Below are positions 1 to 5,740 of a stretch of 7,171 nucleotides of DNA, one piece after another. The number at the start of each line of letters is the position of its first letter. The stretch's first letter is position 1. The DNA is from an uncultured Lachnospiraceae bacterium (GTDB lineage: Bacteria > Bacillota > Clostridia > Lachnospirales > Lachnospiraceae), in the NCBI GenBank assembly GCA_948688495.1, contig CAPQSW010000062.1, positions 1 through 7,171 of the forward strand, in the 5' to 3' direction. A program made the position numbers and the translations under genes. The notes below the pieces were generated by a model. That model did no database searches, was not told where the DNA came from, and saw nothing but the letters and a program-made list of their open reading frames with translations.

Positions 1-2
1 CT

Positions 3-596
3 GTGAAGGACTGCTGTACGAATATCCAAAAACCGAGGGATGGAAAGACCGTTTACATCGGGCAGACATTCCGCGATGTAACCTACACGCTTCCTAATAA
101 AACAGAGAAGACGGCAGGCATACGCACCATCTATGAAATCACCGAACGTACGATTGATAAGCATGGACAGTATTTCATTGTTCCGGATATTGAGCTTGAC
201 ACATATTGGACAAATCTGCCTTTGTCAGACCAGAACATTATAGATCTTTACCACGCACACGGCGAAAGTGAGCAGTACCACAGCGAGATAAAGACAGATA
301 TGGATGTGGAAAGACTTCCATCGGGAAAATTTGACAGCAACAAGCTTGTGCTTGAACTTACAATCATTGCTTATAATATCCTGAGAATTGTAGGCCAGGA
401 ATCGCTGAAAAAGCGTGATGACCCAGGACGGAAGAAAGTCCGCCGACGCAGGATACGCACAATCATCAGTAACCTGATGCAGTTTGCAGGCCATTTAACT
501 GAGCATGCAGGACGCCTGATACTGTCCATAGGCAGAAGCAACCGCTGGCGGTTCACATTCAAGCGGATTTACGACAGTTTCGCTTCCGTGTCTTAA
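3..596 (+). CDS. IS1380-type transposase, C-terminal part (cut by window edge)
   Basis: This is the C-terminal ~197 residues of a DDE transposase of the IS1380 type, which would cut and rejoin the ends of its own insertion sequence. The reading frame is already open at the first base, so the true start lies before the window and GTG at 3 is not a start. The diagnostic stretch is at residues 83-114: Y83, then GESEQYHSE, K97, and ERLPSGKF. This corresponds to the Y-x2-R-x3-E-x6-K signature of the IS4/IS1380 superfamily, with E90 as the third catalytic acid. The signature arginine position is His86 (codon CAC at 258-260), which is unusual and may weaken the enzyme. The C-terminal tail is strongly basic (KKVRRRR, residues 144-150), as is common for these enzymes. 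The first two catalytic aspartates lie outside the window, so whether the gene is intact cannot be judged. Confidence 0.85.
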   Translation: MKDCCTNIQKPRDGKTVYIGQTFRDVTYTLPNKTEKTAGIRTIYEITERTIDKHGQYFIVPDIELDTYWTNLPLSDQNIIDLYHAHGESEQYHSEIKTDMDVERLPSGKFDSNKLVLELTIIAYNILRIVGQESLKKRDDPGRKKVRRRRIRTIISNLMQFAGHLTEHAGRLILSIGRSNRWRFTFKRIYDSFASVS

Positions 597-739
597 TAGT
601 CAATAACTGAATAAGCTGATACAGCACAGGCATATGCACTGTGGTCTGTTTGCCGACCTCTAATATATATGATTTTCAAGGTACAATGCTAAAACGGAAC
701 TATCAACGATGACAAAACAACGTGCCTCATATATTCGCG

Positions 740-759
740 GCGATGTTCACGGATTCAGG
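740..759 (+). repeat. Possible right terminal inverted repeat of the IS1380-type element
   Basis: The sequence GCGATGTTCACGGATTCAGG ends in a form compatible with IS1380-family ends, which often begin CCT... when read inward from the outside. Base composition changes right after it. This is an inference: the left end is outside the window, so neither the matching inverted repeat nor the target duplication can be seen. Confidence 0.3.
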
Positions 760-781
760 ATTTATAAAACACTTTTTTATA

Positions 782-809
782 CTCCCACATTTCCCACATT
801 ACCACAAAT
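782..809 (+). repeat. Tandem CCCACATTT-type repeat, 9-bp period
   Basis: Two near-identical 9-mers (CTCCCACAT and TTCCCACAT) lie head to tail, followed by a degenerate third unit (TACCACAAA). The same word TTTCCCACAT returns at 894-903, with a degenerate copy (CTTCCCACG) nine bases before it, and in inverse orientation at 871-880. The 9-bp spacing is close to one helical turn, so a cluster of protein binding sites is one possible reading. The binding partner is unknown. Confidence 0.55.
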
Positions 810-868
810 GATAAAATATAAAGAAAATAAGAATGATTTACGCCATTCCTGATGTAGGGTTATAAATA

Positions 869-905
869 ATATGTGGGAAACGGGCTTCCCACGTTTCCCA
901 CATAT
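869..905. repeat. Perfect 14-bp inverted repeat (hairpin) with 9-base loop
   Basis: The left arm at 869-882 (ATATGTGGGAAACG) is the exact reverse complement of the right arm at 892-905, with loop GGCTTCCCA. Further out, CCTGATGTA at 848-856 pairs with TATATCAGG at 912-920 with one mismatch, so the whole 848-920 block is an imperfect long palindrome. No T-run follows on either strand, so it is not a typical intrinsic terminator. It could be an operator, a replication- or transfer-related site, or a small palindromic element. It lies 103 bases beyond the stop of the minus-strand nuclease gene. Confidence 0.7.
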
Positions 906-1007
906 AGATCATATATCAGGCATTGCCTTCTTAATCTGCTTTGTATGCCATAACATCAATACTGTTTTGAAATACTGTAACACAAGAGGTTTTAGTAATC
1001 AGGAGAA

Positions 1008-1862
1008 TTAAATTTTAATATCCTCTATTTGCTGCCGCGACAATCCTGTAAGTTTGCTTATATCATCGACAGACATATTCATCTTTAACGCATTACGGGC
1101 AACTTCTATTTTTTCTTCTGCTTTGCCTTCCGCCCTGCCTTCATCTTTTGCTTTCTTCATGCCGCTGTTGTAGTCAATCTGTGCCATCTCACGTAAGTGG
1201 TAAAGCCGCAGCACTTCCTTGTCATTCGCCAGGAATTCCATTTTCTCATTCGCTTTATAAATCGCTGTATCCATATCCATCAACTCCTTTAGCGTATCAT
1301 CGGAAATGTTCTGGTCAAAAAAGGTGAGCCAGCGGTGAAGGGAATTGTTCTTAATATCCTTGCCCGGCAGGGCCTTGAACTTTTTCATATCAATGAAGTG
1401 TATTTCCAGTGCATCCGTCAGAAGGCAGTCCCTGTGAGTATCTTCCCAGAGATGGAACACAGTATGGAAATCATCAACCGCCACCGCCTCAAAATTAACG
1501 ATATTGATCGCAATCACATTGGACAGCAGGCTGTAGTCCTCGCCTTTCGCCAGCGCGCCTGCGAACTCCCTGCTCCAGTAGAAAAGGCTTCTTCTGTCCA
1601 TGTTCCCGTAATCACGTAGTTGAACTTCAATGTTGATCCTTGTGCCGTCCTCGGCCACGGCACGGATATCAAGAATACTCGTCTTGTCACCAACAATCTC
1701 TGCCGTGAATGTCCTGTGTTCCACAATTTCAATTTTAACAAGCTTCTTATGTTTTGTTTTTGCCAGGATTGCATTCAGCAGAGACAGGAGCTGTTCTTCA
1801 TCGCCTTTTTCACCGAACGTCTTCCCAAAAATAAAATCGTTCAGAGGTTTAAATTTATGCAT
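1008..1862 (-). CDS. Rpn-family PD-(D/E)XK nuclease / putative transposase-like protein
   Basis: The 284-residue product resembles the Rpn (recombination-promoting nuclease) and PDDEXK_2 transposase-like family, cytoplasmic proteins thought to cut DNA. The start MHKFKPLNDFIFGKTFG is the typical opening of the family (K-x-x-x-D-x-x-F-K-x-x-F-G). The nuclease core shows D65 (SILDIRA) and E79-V-Q81 (INIEVQ), which is the D...ExQ form of the PD-(D/E)XK motif. YFWSRE-like residues follow as YWSREFAGAL at 95-104. The tail has a charged GRAEGKAEEK stretch (242-251) and then a short helix-turn-helix-like segment (SVDDISKLTGLSRQQIEDI, 264-282), both seen in family members. Length is normal for the family. 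The ATG at 1862 is supported by AAAGGAAGG ten bases upstream. The gene stands alone on the minus strand, downstream of a conjugative helicase remnant. Activity is inferred, not shown. Confidence 0.85.
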   Translation of the reverse strand: MHKFKPLNDFIFGKTFGEKGDEEQLLSLLNAILAKTKHKKLVKIEIVEHRTFTAEIVGDKTSILDIRAVAEDGTRINIEVQLRDYGNMDRRSLFYWSREFAGALAKGEDYSLLSNVIAINIVNFEAVAVDDFHTVFHLWEDTHRDCLLTDALEIHFIDMKKFKALPGKDIKNNSLHRWLTFFDQNISDDTLKELMDMDTAIYKANEKMEFLANDKEVLRLYHLREMAQIDYNSGMKKAKDEGRAEGKAEEKIEVARNALKMNMSVDDISKLTGLSRQQIEDIKI

Positions 1863-1872
1863 AACGATACCG

Positions 1873-1917
1873 CCTTCCTTTCATTATTATCATACCATAT
1901 GTTTACGCATTTTACTA
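1873..1917 (-). promoter_or_regulatory. Ribosome binding site and weak candidate promoter of the Rpn-family gene
   Basis: Read on the minus strand, AAAGGAAGG (1881-1873) sits ten bases before the ATG and fixes the start. Upstream, TATGAT (1894-1889) is a reasonable -10 box. Seventeen bases further up, TAGTAA (1917-1912) is only a poor -35 match. The ribosome site is convincing; the promoter is tentative. Confidence 0.4.
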
Positions 1918-1996
1918 TTGCCTTTTTATGTGTATTTCCAGACACAGTAGCCAGCAGGGTGGGGGGGGCTCCCGCCGCCACTGCCCATGCATACTG

Positions 1997-2283
1997 TTAT
2001 GCTGTTTCCGGCTGATTCCCGCCGATGTTTAACTCCGCATCCAGCTCTGACAAACGTGCAGACTTTCGTTCAGTTCTTCTTCCTGCGGGAACGGTTTGCC
2101 GATCTCTGCTTTTGCTGCTTCCTGCTGTTGGAGCAGATTAGACAGCTTGATTTTGCAGGTTTCCAAACTTTCCGGCATTTTGTCCAGGGCATTGTCAATA
2201 CGGGTAAGATTACCGCGGGCATCTGCACCAGGCTCAACCTGATAGGAGACTGCACCTTTCAGGGTTAGTTTATGGGTAAAGCC
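1997..2283 (-). pseudogene. C-terminal remnant of a large conjugative-element SNF2/DEAD-type helicase, frameshifted
   Basis: On the minus strand this reads (GFTH)KLTLKGAVSYQVEPG, then DARGNLTRIDNAL and AAKAEIGKPFPQEEEL. This is recalled as the conserved C-terminus of the very large (over 2000-residue) helicase/methylase proteins encoded by integrative and conjugative elements of Firmicutes. After EEELN (about 2083-2088) the frame breaks. In the open frame translation ends at 2029, but one frame over the expected ending continues as KSARLSELDAELN and IGGNQPETA, with a stop at 1997-1999. Five bases stand where six are expected, so a single-base deletion explains the break. Nothing recognisable of the helicase exists upstream of about 2283, where plus-strand groEL sequence begins. 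The fragment is therefore truncated at its N-terminus and dead. The family assignment rests on pattern memory, without a search. Confidence 0.6.
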
Positions 2284-2367
2284 ACTGAGATTGAGGATAT
2301 GAGCAGGCCGGTTACCGGGAAAGAGCAGATTGCAAAAGTGGCGGCCATTTCCGCCGTATATGTGTGA
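2281..2367 (+). pseudogene. groEL: groEL remnant, intermediate-domain piece ending in a premature stop
   Basis: In frame from 2281 this reads ATEIEDMSRPVTGKEQ and IAKVAAISA. This matches the GroEL segment that in full-length proteins reads roughly '..SRPVTGKEQIAKVAAISA..' near residues 135-155. The next bases give VYV and a TGA at 2365-2367. One frame over, from about 2354, PYMCDDKEK can be read, which is the GroEL segment '(S)PYM.TD.EKM' near residue 200. About 45-50 codons between the two segments are thus missing, including the start of the apical domain. The N-terminal ~130 residues with the ATP-binding motifs are also absent, because the fragment starts right where the antisense helicase remnant ends. 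Confidence 0.7.
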
Positions 2368-2379
2368 CGACAAGGAAAA

Positions 2380-2892
2380 ATGACTGTGAATATGGAAAAT
2401 CCATATATCCTGATCACGGACAAAAAGATTTCCAATATTCAGGATTTACTTCCTGTTTTGGAGCAGACAGCACAGTCAGGGAGCAACCTTTTAATCATTG
2501 CGGATGACGTGGAAGGGGAAGCCCTTACAACACTGATCGTGAATAAGCTGCGGGGAACCTTAAAGGTAGCTGCGGTAAAAGCGCCTGGATATGGCGACAG
2601 CAGAAAAGAAATGCTGAAGGATATTGCAATCCTGACAGGCGGCGAAGCGGTTATCGAGGAACTTGGAATGCAGCTTAAGGATGTCAAGATGAATATGCTT
2701 GGCAAGGCAAAATCCGTCAAGGTGACGAAGGATACCACTGTAATCGTAGACGGCGGCAGCCGGAAGGAAATTGAGGACAGGGTTCGGACGCTTCGCAGCC
2801 AGGCGGCAGATACATCTTCTGACTTTGATAAAAACAAACTGCTGGAGCGTGTGGCAAAGATGGCAGGCGGCGGGGAAGACATGGATTATTAA
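2380..2892 (+). CDS. groEL: GroEL (Hsp60) apical-domain fragment, probable pseudogene product
   Basis: The 170-residue open frame corresponds to the apical domain of the chaperonin GroEL, roughly residues 210-386 of the ~540-residue protein. Recognisable segments are NPYILITDKKISNIQDLLPV (7-26), DDVEGEAL (42-49), KAPGYGDSRKEML (67-79), DIAILTGGE (81-89) and SSDFDKNKLLERVAKMAGG (146-164). The equatorial ATPase domain is missing on both sides, so this cannot form a working chaperonin ring. After AGG the expected VAVI is replaced by GEDMDY and a stop, which may be a second deletion joining to the original C-terminus or simply a broken end. The ATG has a weak AAGGA nearby, but homology starts upstream of it in a different frame (PYMCDDKEK); one missing A in the run at 2376-2380 would join them. 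A cell would need a complete groEL elsewhere. Confidence 0.75.
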   Translation: MTVNMENPYILITDKKISNIQDLLPVLEQTAQSGSNLLIIADDVEGEALTTLIVNKLRGTLKVAAVKAPGYGDSRKEMLKDIAILTGGEAVIEELGMQLKDVKMNMLGKAKSVKVTKDTTVIVDGGSRKEIEDRVRTLRSQAADTSSDFDKNKLLERVAKMAGGGEDMDY

Positions 2893-2940
2893 GATGCAGA
2901 TCGGGCGGGGCGGTGGAGCTGTCCTGCCTTATGAAAGGAA

Positions 2941-2946
2941 AGGAGG
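2941..2946 (+). promoter_or_regulatory. Ribosome binding site of the HPr-like gene
   Basis: AGGAGG lies nine bases before the ATG at 2956. A nearer ATG at 2951 runs into TGA after two codons, so 2956 is the usable start. No clear promoter is visible between the groEL remnant and this site; transcription may start inside the remnant. Confidence 0.7.
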
Positions 2947-2955
2947 GGGAATGAA

Positions 2956-3210
2956 ATGAGGAGTTATTTTATTGATATTCCTTCGGCGGATAAACTGAGA
3001 GAATTGGTTCGTATTGTGAATCAGTTCCCTTGTGATGTGAATTTAAAAAACGGGCTTGGCTGTATAGATTGTAAAAGCCTGTTGGGAGTCTTACAAATGG
3101 GGCGTTCCCCTAATATGGCACTTGAAATAATAGGAGAGGATGCAGACTGCGATGCATTGGAAAATGAACTGGCTGCCGTTTTCCGCATCAGTTTGAAGAA
3201 AGAGACGTGA
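2956..3210 (+). CDS. HPr-like (PTS phosphocarrier fold) protein lacking the active histidine
   Basis: At 84 residues this has the length and layout of HPr, the small phosphocarrier of the sugar phosphotransferase system. The best matching part is VNQFPCDVNL (21-30) followed by CIDCKSLLGVLQMG (36-49), which corresponds to HPr strand 2 and the KSIMGVMSLG helix around regulatory Ser46. Here that serine is Ser41. The N-terminal GLHARPA loop that carries the phosphorylated His15 is absent; the corresponding stretch reads PSADKLREL. It therefore cannot pass phosphate from Enzyme I in the normal way. Known relatives with this pattern, such as Crh, act in regulation, but no function can be assigned here. 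The stop is three bases from the next gene, so it is probably co-transcribed with the MarR regulator. Confidence 0.75.
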   Translation: MRSYFIDIPSADKLRELVRIVNQFPCDVNLKNGLGCIDCKSLLGVLQMGRSPNMALEIIGEDADCDALENELAAVFRISLKKET

Positions 3211-3213
3211 ACT

Positions 3214-3657
3214 ATGGATGGAAAACAGTGTGCTGGTTCTGTTCTGGGGCTGGCCAGTCAGATAAAAAGAGTTTTTGATACGACAACGGGGCGTTGCGGA
3301 ACACAGATACGGATCTTGAACTTTGTGCTGGTGTCATATCCGGACAGGGAGATTTATCAGAAGGATATAGAAGAGGAACTGAACATACGGAGCGCATCTG
3401 TTTCCACGCTTTTAAAGAAAATGGAGGCACAGGATTTTATCCGCAGGGAAAAGGTTTCTTATGATGACCGCTTGAAAAAGATACTGCCAACCAGCCATAC
3501 GGTGGAAATGAAGGAGCAGGTTGAAAGGCATATTGCCCTGTTGGAAAAGAGACTGACAGCAGGAATTGGGGAAGAAGAACTAAGGATTTTCTCTGATGTG
3601 CTGAAAAAAATGCAGGAAAATATGGAATTGACGGAAAGGGGAAACAGGTACGGATAG
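3214..3657 (+). CDS. MarR-family transcriptional regulator
   Basis: The 147-residue product is a typical MarR-type winged helix protein, a dimeric cytoplasmic repressor that usually releases DNA on binding a small toxic or phenolic ligand. The DNA-binding region runs from about residue 47 (IYQKDIEEELNIRSASVSTL, the helix-turn-helix) to LLKKMEAQDFIRRE (66-79). It is followed by the wing motif DDRLKKILPT at 84-93, matching the family D-x-R-x-K-x-x-x-L-T pattern. The outer helices (1-25 and 97-140) would form the dimer interface. The start has only a weak purine-rich site (GAAAGAGA), and the 3-base gap to the HPr-like gene suggests translational coupling. It lies directly before a MATE pump and an ABC exporter, the classic place for a local repressor of an efflux operon. 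No obvious palindromic operator is visible in the short gaps nearby. Confidence 0.9.
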   Translation: MDGKQCAGSVLGLASQIKRVFDTTTGRCGTQIRILNFVLVSYPDREIYQKDIEEELNIRSASVSTLLKKMEAQDFIRREKVSYDDRLKKILPTSHTVEMKEQVERHIALLEKRLTAGIGEEELRIFSDVLKKMQENMELTERGNRYG

Positions 3658-3689
3658 GTTTTGTGTGTTTTCATCATGTATTTTGAGTT

Positions 3690-3696
3690 AGGAGGT
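3690..3696 (+). promoter_or_regulatory. Strong ribosome binding site of the MATE gene
   Basis: AGGAGGT is a near-perfect Shine-Dalgarno match four bases before the ATG at 3701. The 43-base gap after the MarR gene holds no hairpin terminator and no clear promoter, which supports read-through from the regulator gene. Confidence 0.75.
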
Positions 3697-3700
3697 AAAA

Positions 3701-5059
3701 ATGGATACAACAGTAACAAAAACAAATCCACTTGGTACGGAACGGATTGGGAAACTGGTACTTACGTTTGCTGTTCCAAGCATCATTTCTATGGTAGTCA
3801 ACGCACTGTATAACATCGTTGACCAGATTTTTATCGGGCAGGGGGTAGGGTATCTTGGGAATGGCGCTACAAATGTTGTCATGCCGATGATGGTAATCGC
3901 TATTGCATTAAGCCTGTTTATTGGCGATGGCGCTGCGGCATACCTGAGCCTGAAACTTGGTGAAGGAGACGAAAAATCAGCGGCCAGGGGCGTGGGGTGT
4001 TCCATATCTGTCATGGTAATTGTAGGCGTTGTTCTCTGCGCCTTGTTTAACCTGTTTTTGGAGCCTTTATGTGTTTTATTTGGCGCGACAGAAGATATCC
4101 TGCCGTATGCAATGGATTATGGACGGATTATTTCCTATGGGATTCTGTTTTCTTCCATTGATTCTGGTATGGCGGGGATGATCCGTGCGGATGGCAGCCC
4201 GAAATACAGCATGGCAGGATTGCTTGTGGGATGTATTACCAACATCATCCTTGATCCGATTTTTATTTTTGTATTCCATTGGGGCGTAAAAGGAGCAGCA
4301 TGGGCAACGATTGCGGGGCAGATATTGAATGCTTTTCTGTATTTTGCATATATCTGGAAGTTTAAGAGCATCAAGCTGGATAAGGATTGCTTTCGAATCT
4401 CTGGGAAGGTTATGGCAAAGGTCAGCAGCCTTGGTATATCCAGTTTTATCACGCAGATTGCTATTGTGCTTGTCATGGCTGTTACAAATAATATACTGGT
4501 GTCCTATGGAGCAGAATCGAAATATGGGGCAGAGATCCCGCTGACAACAATCGGCATTACCATGAAAGTAAACCAGATTGTTTCCGCTGTCCTGCTTGGA
4601 CTGGCGACCGGGGCGCAGCCTATCTTTGGGTACAATTATGGAAGCGGGCAGAAGGACAGGGTGAAGCAGGCATACCGCATTATCCTGACAGTATCTACAA
4701 TCGTTTTAATCCTGGCATTTCTGGTATTCCAGTTTGCGCCTATGAGCATTGTCCGGCTGTTTGGTTCAGAATCAGAACTGTATAATGAGTTTGCGGTGAA
4801 ATGTTTTCGTATTTTCCTTCTGGCGTGTCCAATCAACGGGCTGCAGATGGCAACGGGTATTTTCTTCCAGTCAATTGGCAAACCTACACAGGCAACGGTT
4901 CTTTCTCTGTCCAGGCAGATTGTGTACCTTCTTCCTGCAACAATCTTACTGCCGCTGTCATTAGGAGTAGAAGGTGCGTTGTGGGCAGGCCCGCTGGCAG
5001 ACGTGCTGGCATTTATAACGACTCTGATTATGTTGAAATTATACTGGAAAAAAATTTAG
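3701..5059 (+). CDS. MATE-family multidrug efflux transporter (MepA-like)
   Basis: The 452-residue product is a full-length inner-membrane antiporter of the MATE family that expels cationic drugs or dyes in exchange for Na+ or H+. The start NPLGTERIGKLVLTFAVPSI leads into TM1, followed by the conserved ALYNIVDQIFIG (35-46) with D41. A second hallmark is RADGSPKYSMAG (162-173) with NIILDPIFIF (181-190). In the second half, TTIGITMKVNQ, LGLATGAQPIFGYNYGSGQ and the later SIGKPTQ are the expected repeats. Hydrophobic segments are consistent with twelve TM helices. The closest named relative by pattern is staphylococcal MepA, which is also controlled by a MarR-type protein (MepR). The gene overlaps the ribosome binding site of the next gene, so the two are very likely translated from one message. 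The natural substrate cannot be read from the sequence. Confidence 0.93.
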   Translation: MDTTVTKTNPLGTERIGKLVLTFAVPSIISMVVNALYNIVDQIFIGQGVGYLGNGATNVVMPMMVIAIALSLFIGDGAAAYLSLKLGEGDEKSAARGVGCSISVMVIVGVVLCALFNLFLEPLCVLFGATEDILPYAMDYGRIISYGILFSSIDSGMAGMIRADGSPKYSMAGLLVGCITNIILDPIFIFVFHWGVKGAAWATIAGQILNAFLYFAYIWKFKSIKLDKDCFRISGKVMAKVSSLGISSFITQIAIVLVMAVTNNILVSYGAESKYGAEIPLTTIGITMKVNQIVSAVLLGLATGAQPIFGYNYGSGQKDRVKQAYRIILTVSTIVLILAFLVFQFAPMSIVRLFGSESELYNEFAVKCFRIFLLACPINGLQMATGIFFQSIGKPTQATVLSLSRQIVYLLPATILLPLSLGVEGALWAGPLADVLAFITTLIMLKLYWKKI

Positions 5060-5064
5060 GAGGT
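5058..5064 (+). promoter_or_regulatory. Ribosome binding site overlapping the MATE stop codon
   Basis: AGGAGGT shares bases with the TAG stop of the MATE gene (5057-5059) and lies four bases before the ATG at 5069. This arrangement couples translation of the kinase-like gene to that of the pump. Confidence 0.75.
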
Positions 5065-5068
5065 ATTT

Positions 5069-5692
5069 ATGCAGGGAAAGATTATTACAATCAGCAGACA
5101 GTGTGGAAGCGGCGGACACAGTATTGGAAATGAGCTGGCAAAGCGGCTGGATGTTCCGTTCTATGATAAGGAGATCATAGAAATGACGGCTAAGGAAAGC
5201 GGTTTTCATCCACAGTTTGTGGAAGAAAAGGGGGAGCATATGGAAAGCAGTATGCTCTCCAACCTGGCAAGGCATCTGTCTTATGCGGGGCGGGGAAGCT
5301 ATGAGGACTATCAGCCATTACAGGATCAGCTTTATTTTTCGCAGGCAAAGATTATAAAAGAGCTGGCAGAAAAAGGGCCATGTGTGATTGTAGGAAGGTG
5401 TGCAGATTATATTCTGCGGGACAGAAAGGATGTTTTGAATGTCTTTATCCATGCGGATATGAAATTTAAAAAGAAACACTGTATGGAGAGAGGGCAGTTT
5501 ACAGAGGAAAACGCGGAGGAATTGATTACCAGAAGGGATAAGCTGCGGGCAGACCATTACCGGTATTATACAGATCAGAAATGGGGGAATTCATTTAATT
5601 ATCATTTATGCCTCGACAGCAGTATATTCGGAATTGAGAAGTGTGTTTCTATCATTGAAGATGCTTATAGGGCTATGCATCCGGCTTCATAA
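5069..5692 (+). CDS. Cytidylate-kinase-like P-loop protein (Cmk2 family)
   Basis: The 207-residue product belongs to the cytidylate-kinase-like family (Pfam Cytidylate_kin2), cytoplasmic P-loop proteins of mostly unknown substrate. The P-loop region is SRQCGSGGHSIG (9-20). As usual in this family it has the GSGG-x-x-IG form and lacks the ordinary Walker lysine. Next come YDKEII (32-37), CVIVGRCADYIL (105-116, a conserved strand and helix) and the lid-like RRDKLRADHYRYYTDQKWG (155-173) with NYHLCLDSS (177-185). Length is normal and no break is seen. Genuine CMP kinases are usually encoded elsewhere with ribosomal genes, so this one may phosphorylate another compound. Its coupling to a MATE pump suggests, but does not show, a role in handling the same toxic compound. 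Confidence 0.85.
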   Translation: MQGKIITISRQCGSGGHSIGNELAKRLDVPFYDKEIIEMTAKESGFHPQFVEEKGEHMESSMLSNLARHLSYAGRGSYEDYQPLQDQLYFSQAKIIKELAEKGPCVIVGRCADYILRDRKDVLNVFIHADMKFKKKHCMERGQFTEENAEELITRRDKLRADHYRYYTDQKWGNSFNYHLCLDSSIFGIEKCVSIIEDAYRAMHPAS

Positions 5693-5740
5693 AAAGGAAT
5701 GGTAATAACAGACTATTTTAGTAGAAAACAGGCGGCATTT

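Larger units (their letters stand above)
597..1007. other. Gene-free interval with IS end and inverted/direct repeats
   Basis: No coding region is supported in these 411 bases between the transposase stop and the stop of the convergent nuclease gene. The first ~160 bases should be the tail of the insertion sequence; they include a small palindrome near 625-643 (CACAG ... CTGTG around GCATATGC). From about 760 on the DNA becomes A+T-rich and holds several TTCCCACAT motifs and a strong hairpin, listed separately. Near 958-977 the heptamer AATACTG occurs twice in direct orientation, 13 bases apart from start to start. No T-run follows any of the hairpins on either strand, so I cannot point to a classical intrinsic terminator for either flanking gene. 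Confidence 0.6.

Noticed and set aside
869..905. Hairpin as an intrinsic terminator of the minus-strand nuclease gene
   Set aside because: The stem is strong, but no T-run follows on either strand and it lies over 100 bases past the stop codon.
1335..1619. Plus-strand open frame inside the Rpn-family gene
   Set aside because: It is antisense to a well-supported family protein, has no ribosome binding site and no recognisable product.
1620..2015. Plus-strand open frame spanning the nuclease start and upstream region
   Set aside because: It is an antisense shadow with low-complexity Phe/Cys-rich translation and no start signal.
2284..2373. N-terminal 30 residues of the minus-strand helicase open frame
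   Set aside because: On the opposite strand this stretch encodes GroEL (SRPVTGKEQ), so the apparent N-terminus is chance read-through.
2439..2882. Minus-strand 147-residue open frame over the groEL fragment
   Set aside because: It is a Ser-rich antisense shadow of a clear GroEL apical domain.
2771..2959. Short plus-strand frame overlapping the groEL fragment end
   Set aside because: It is out of frame with GroEL, Gly/Arg-rich and without homology that I recognise.
5699..5740. Upstream ATG as the start of the ABC exporter
   Set aside because: The GGA before it is almost touching the ATG, and the added 14 residues do not match the family, whose members begin near MFK.
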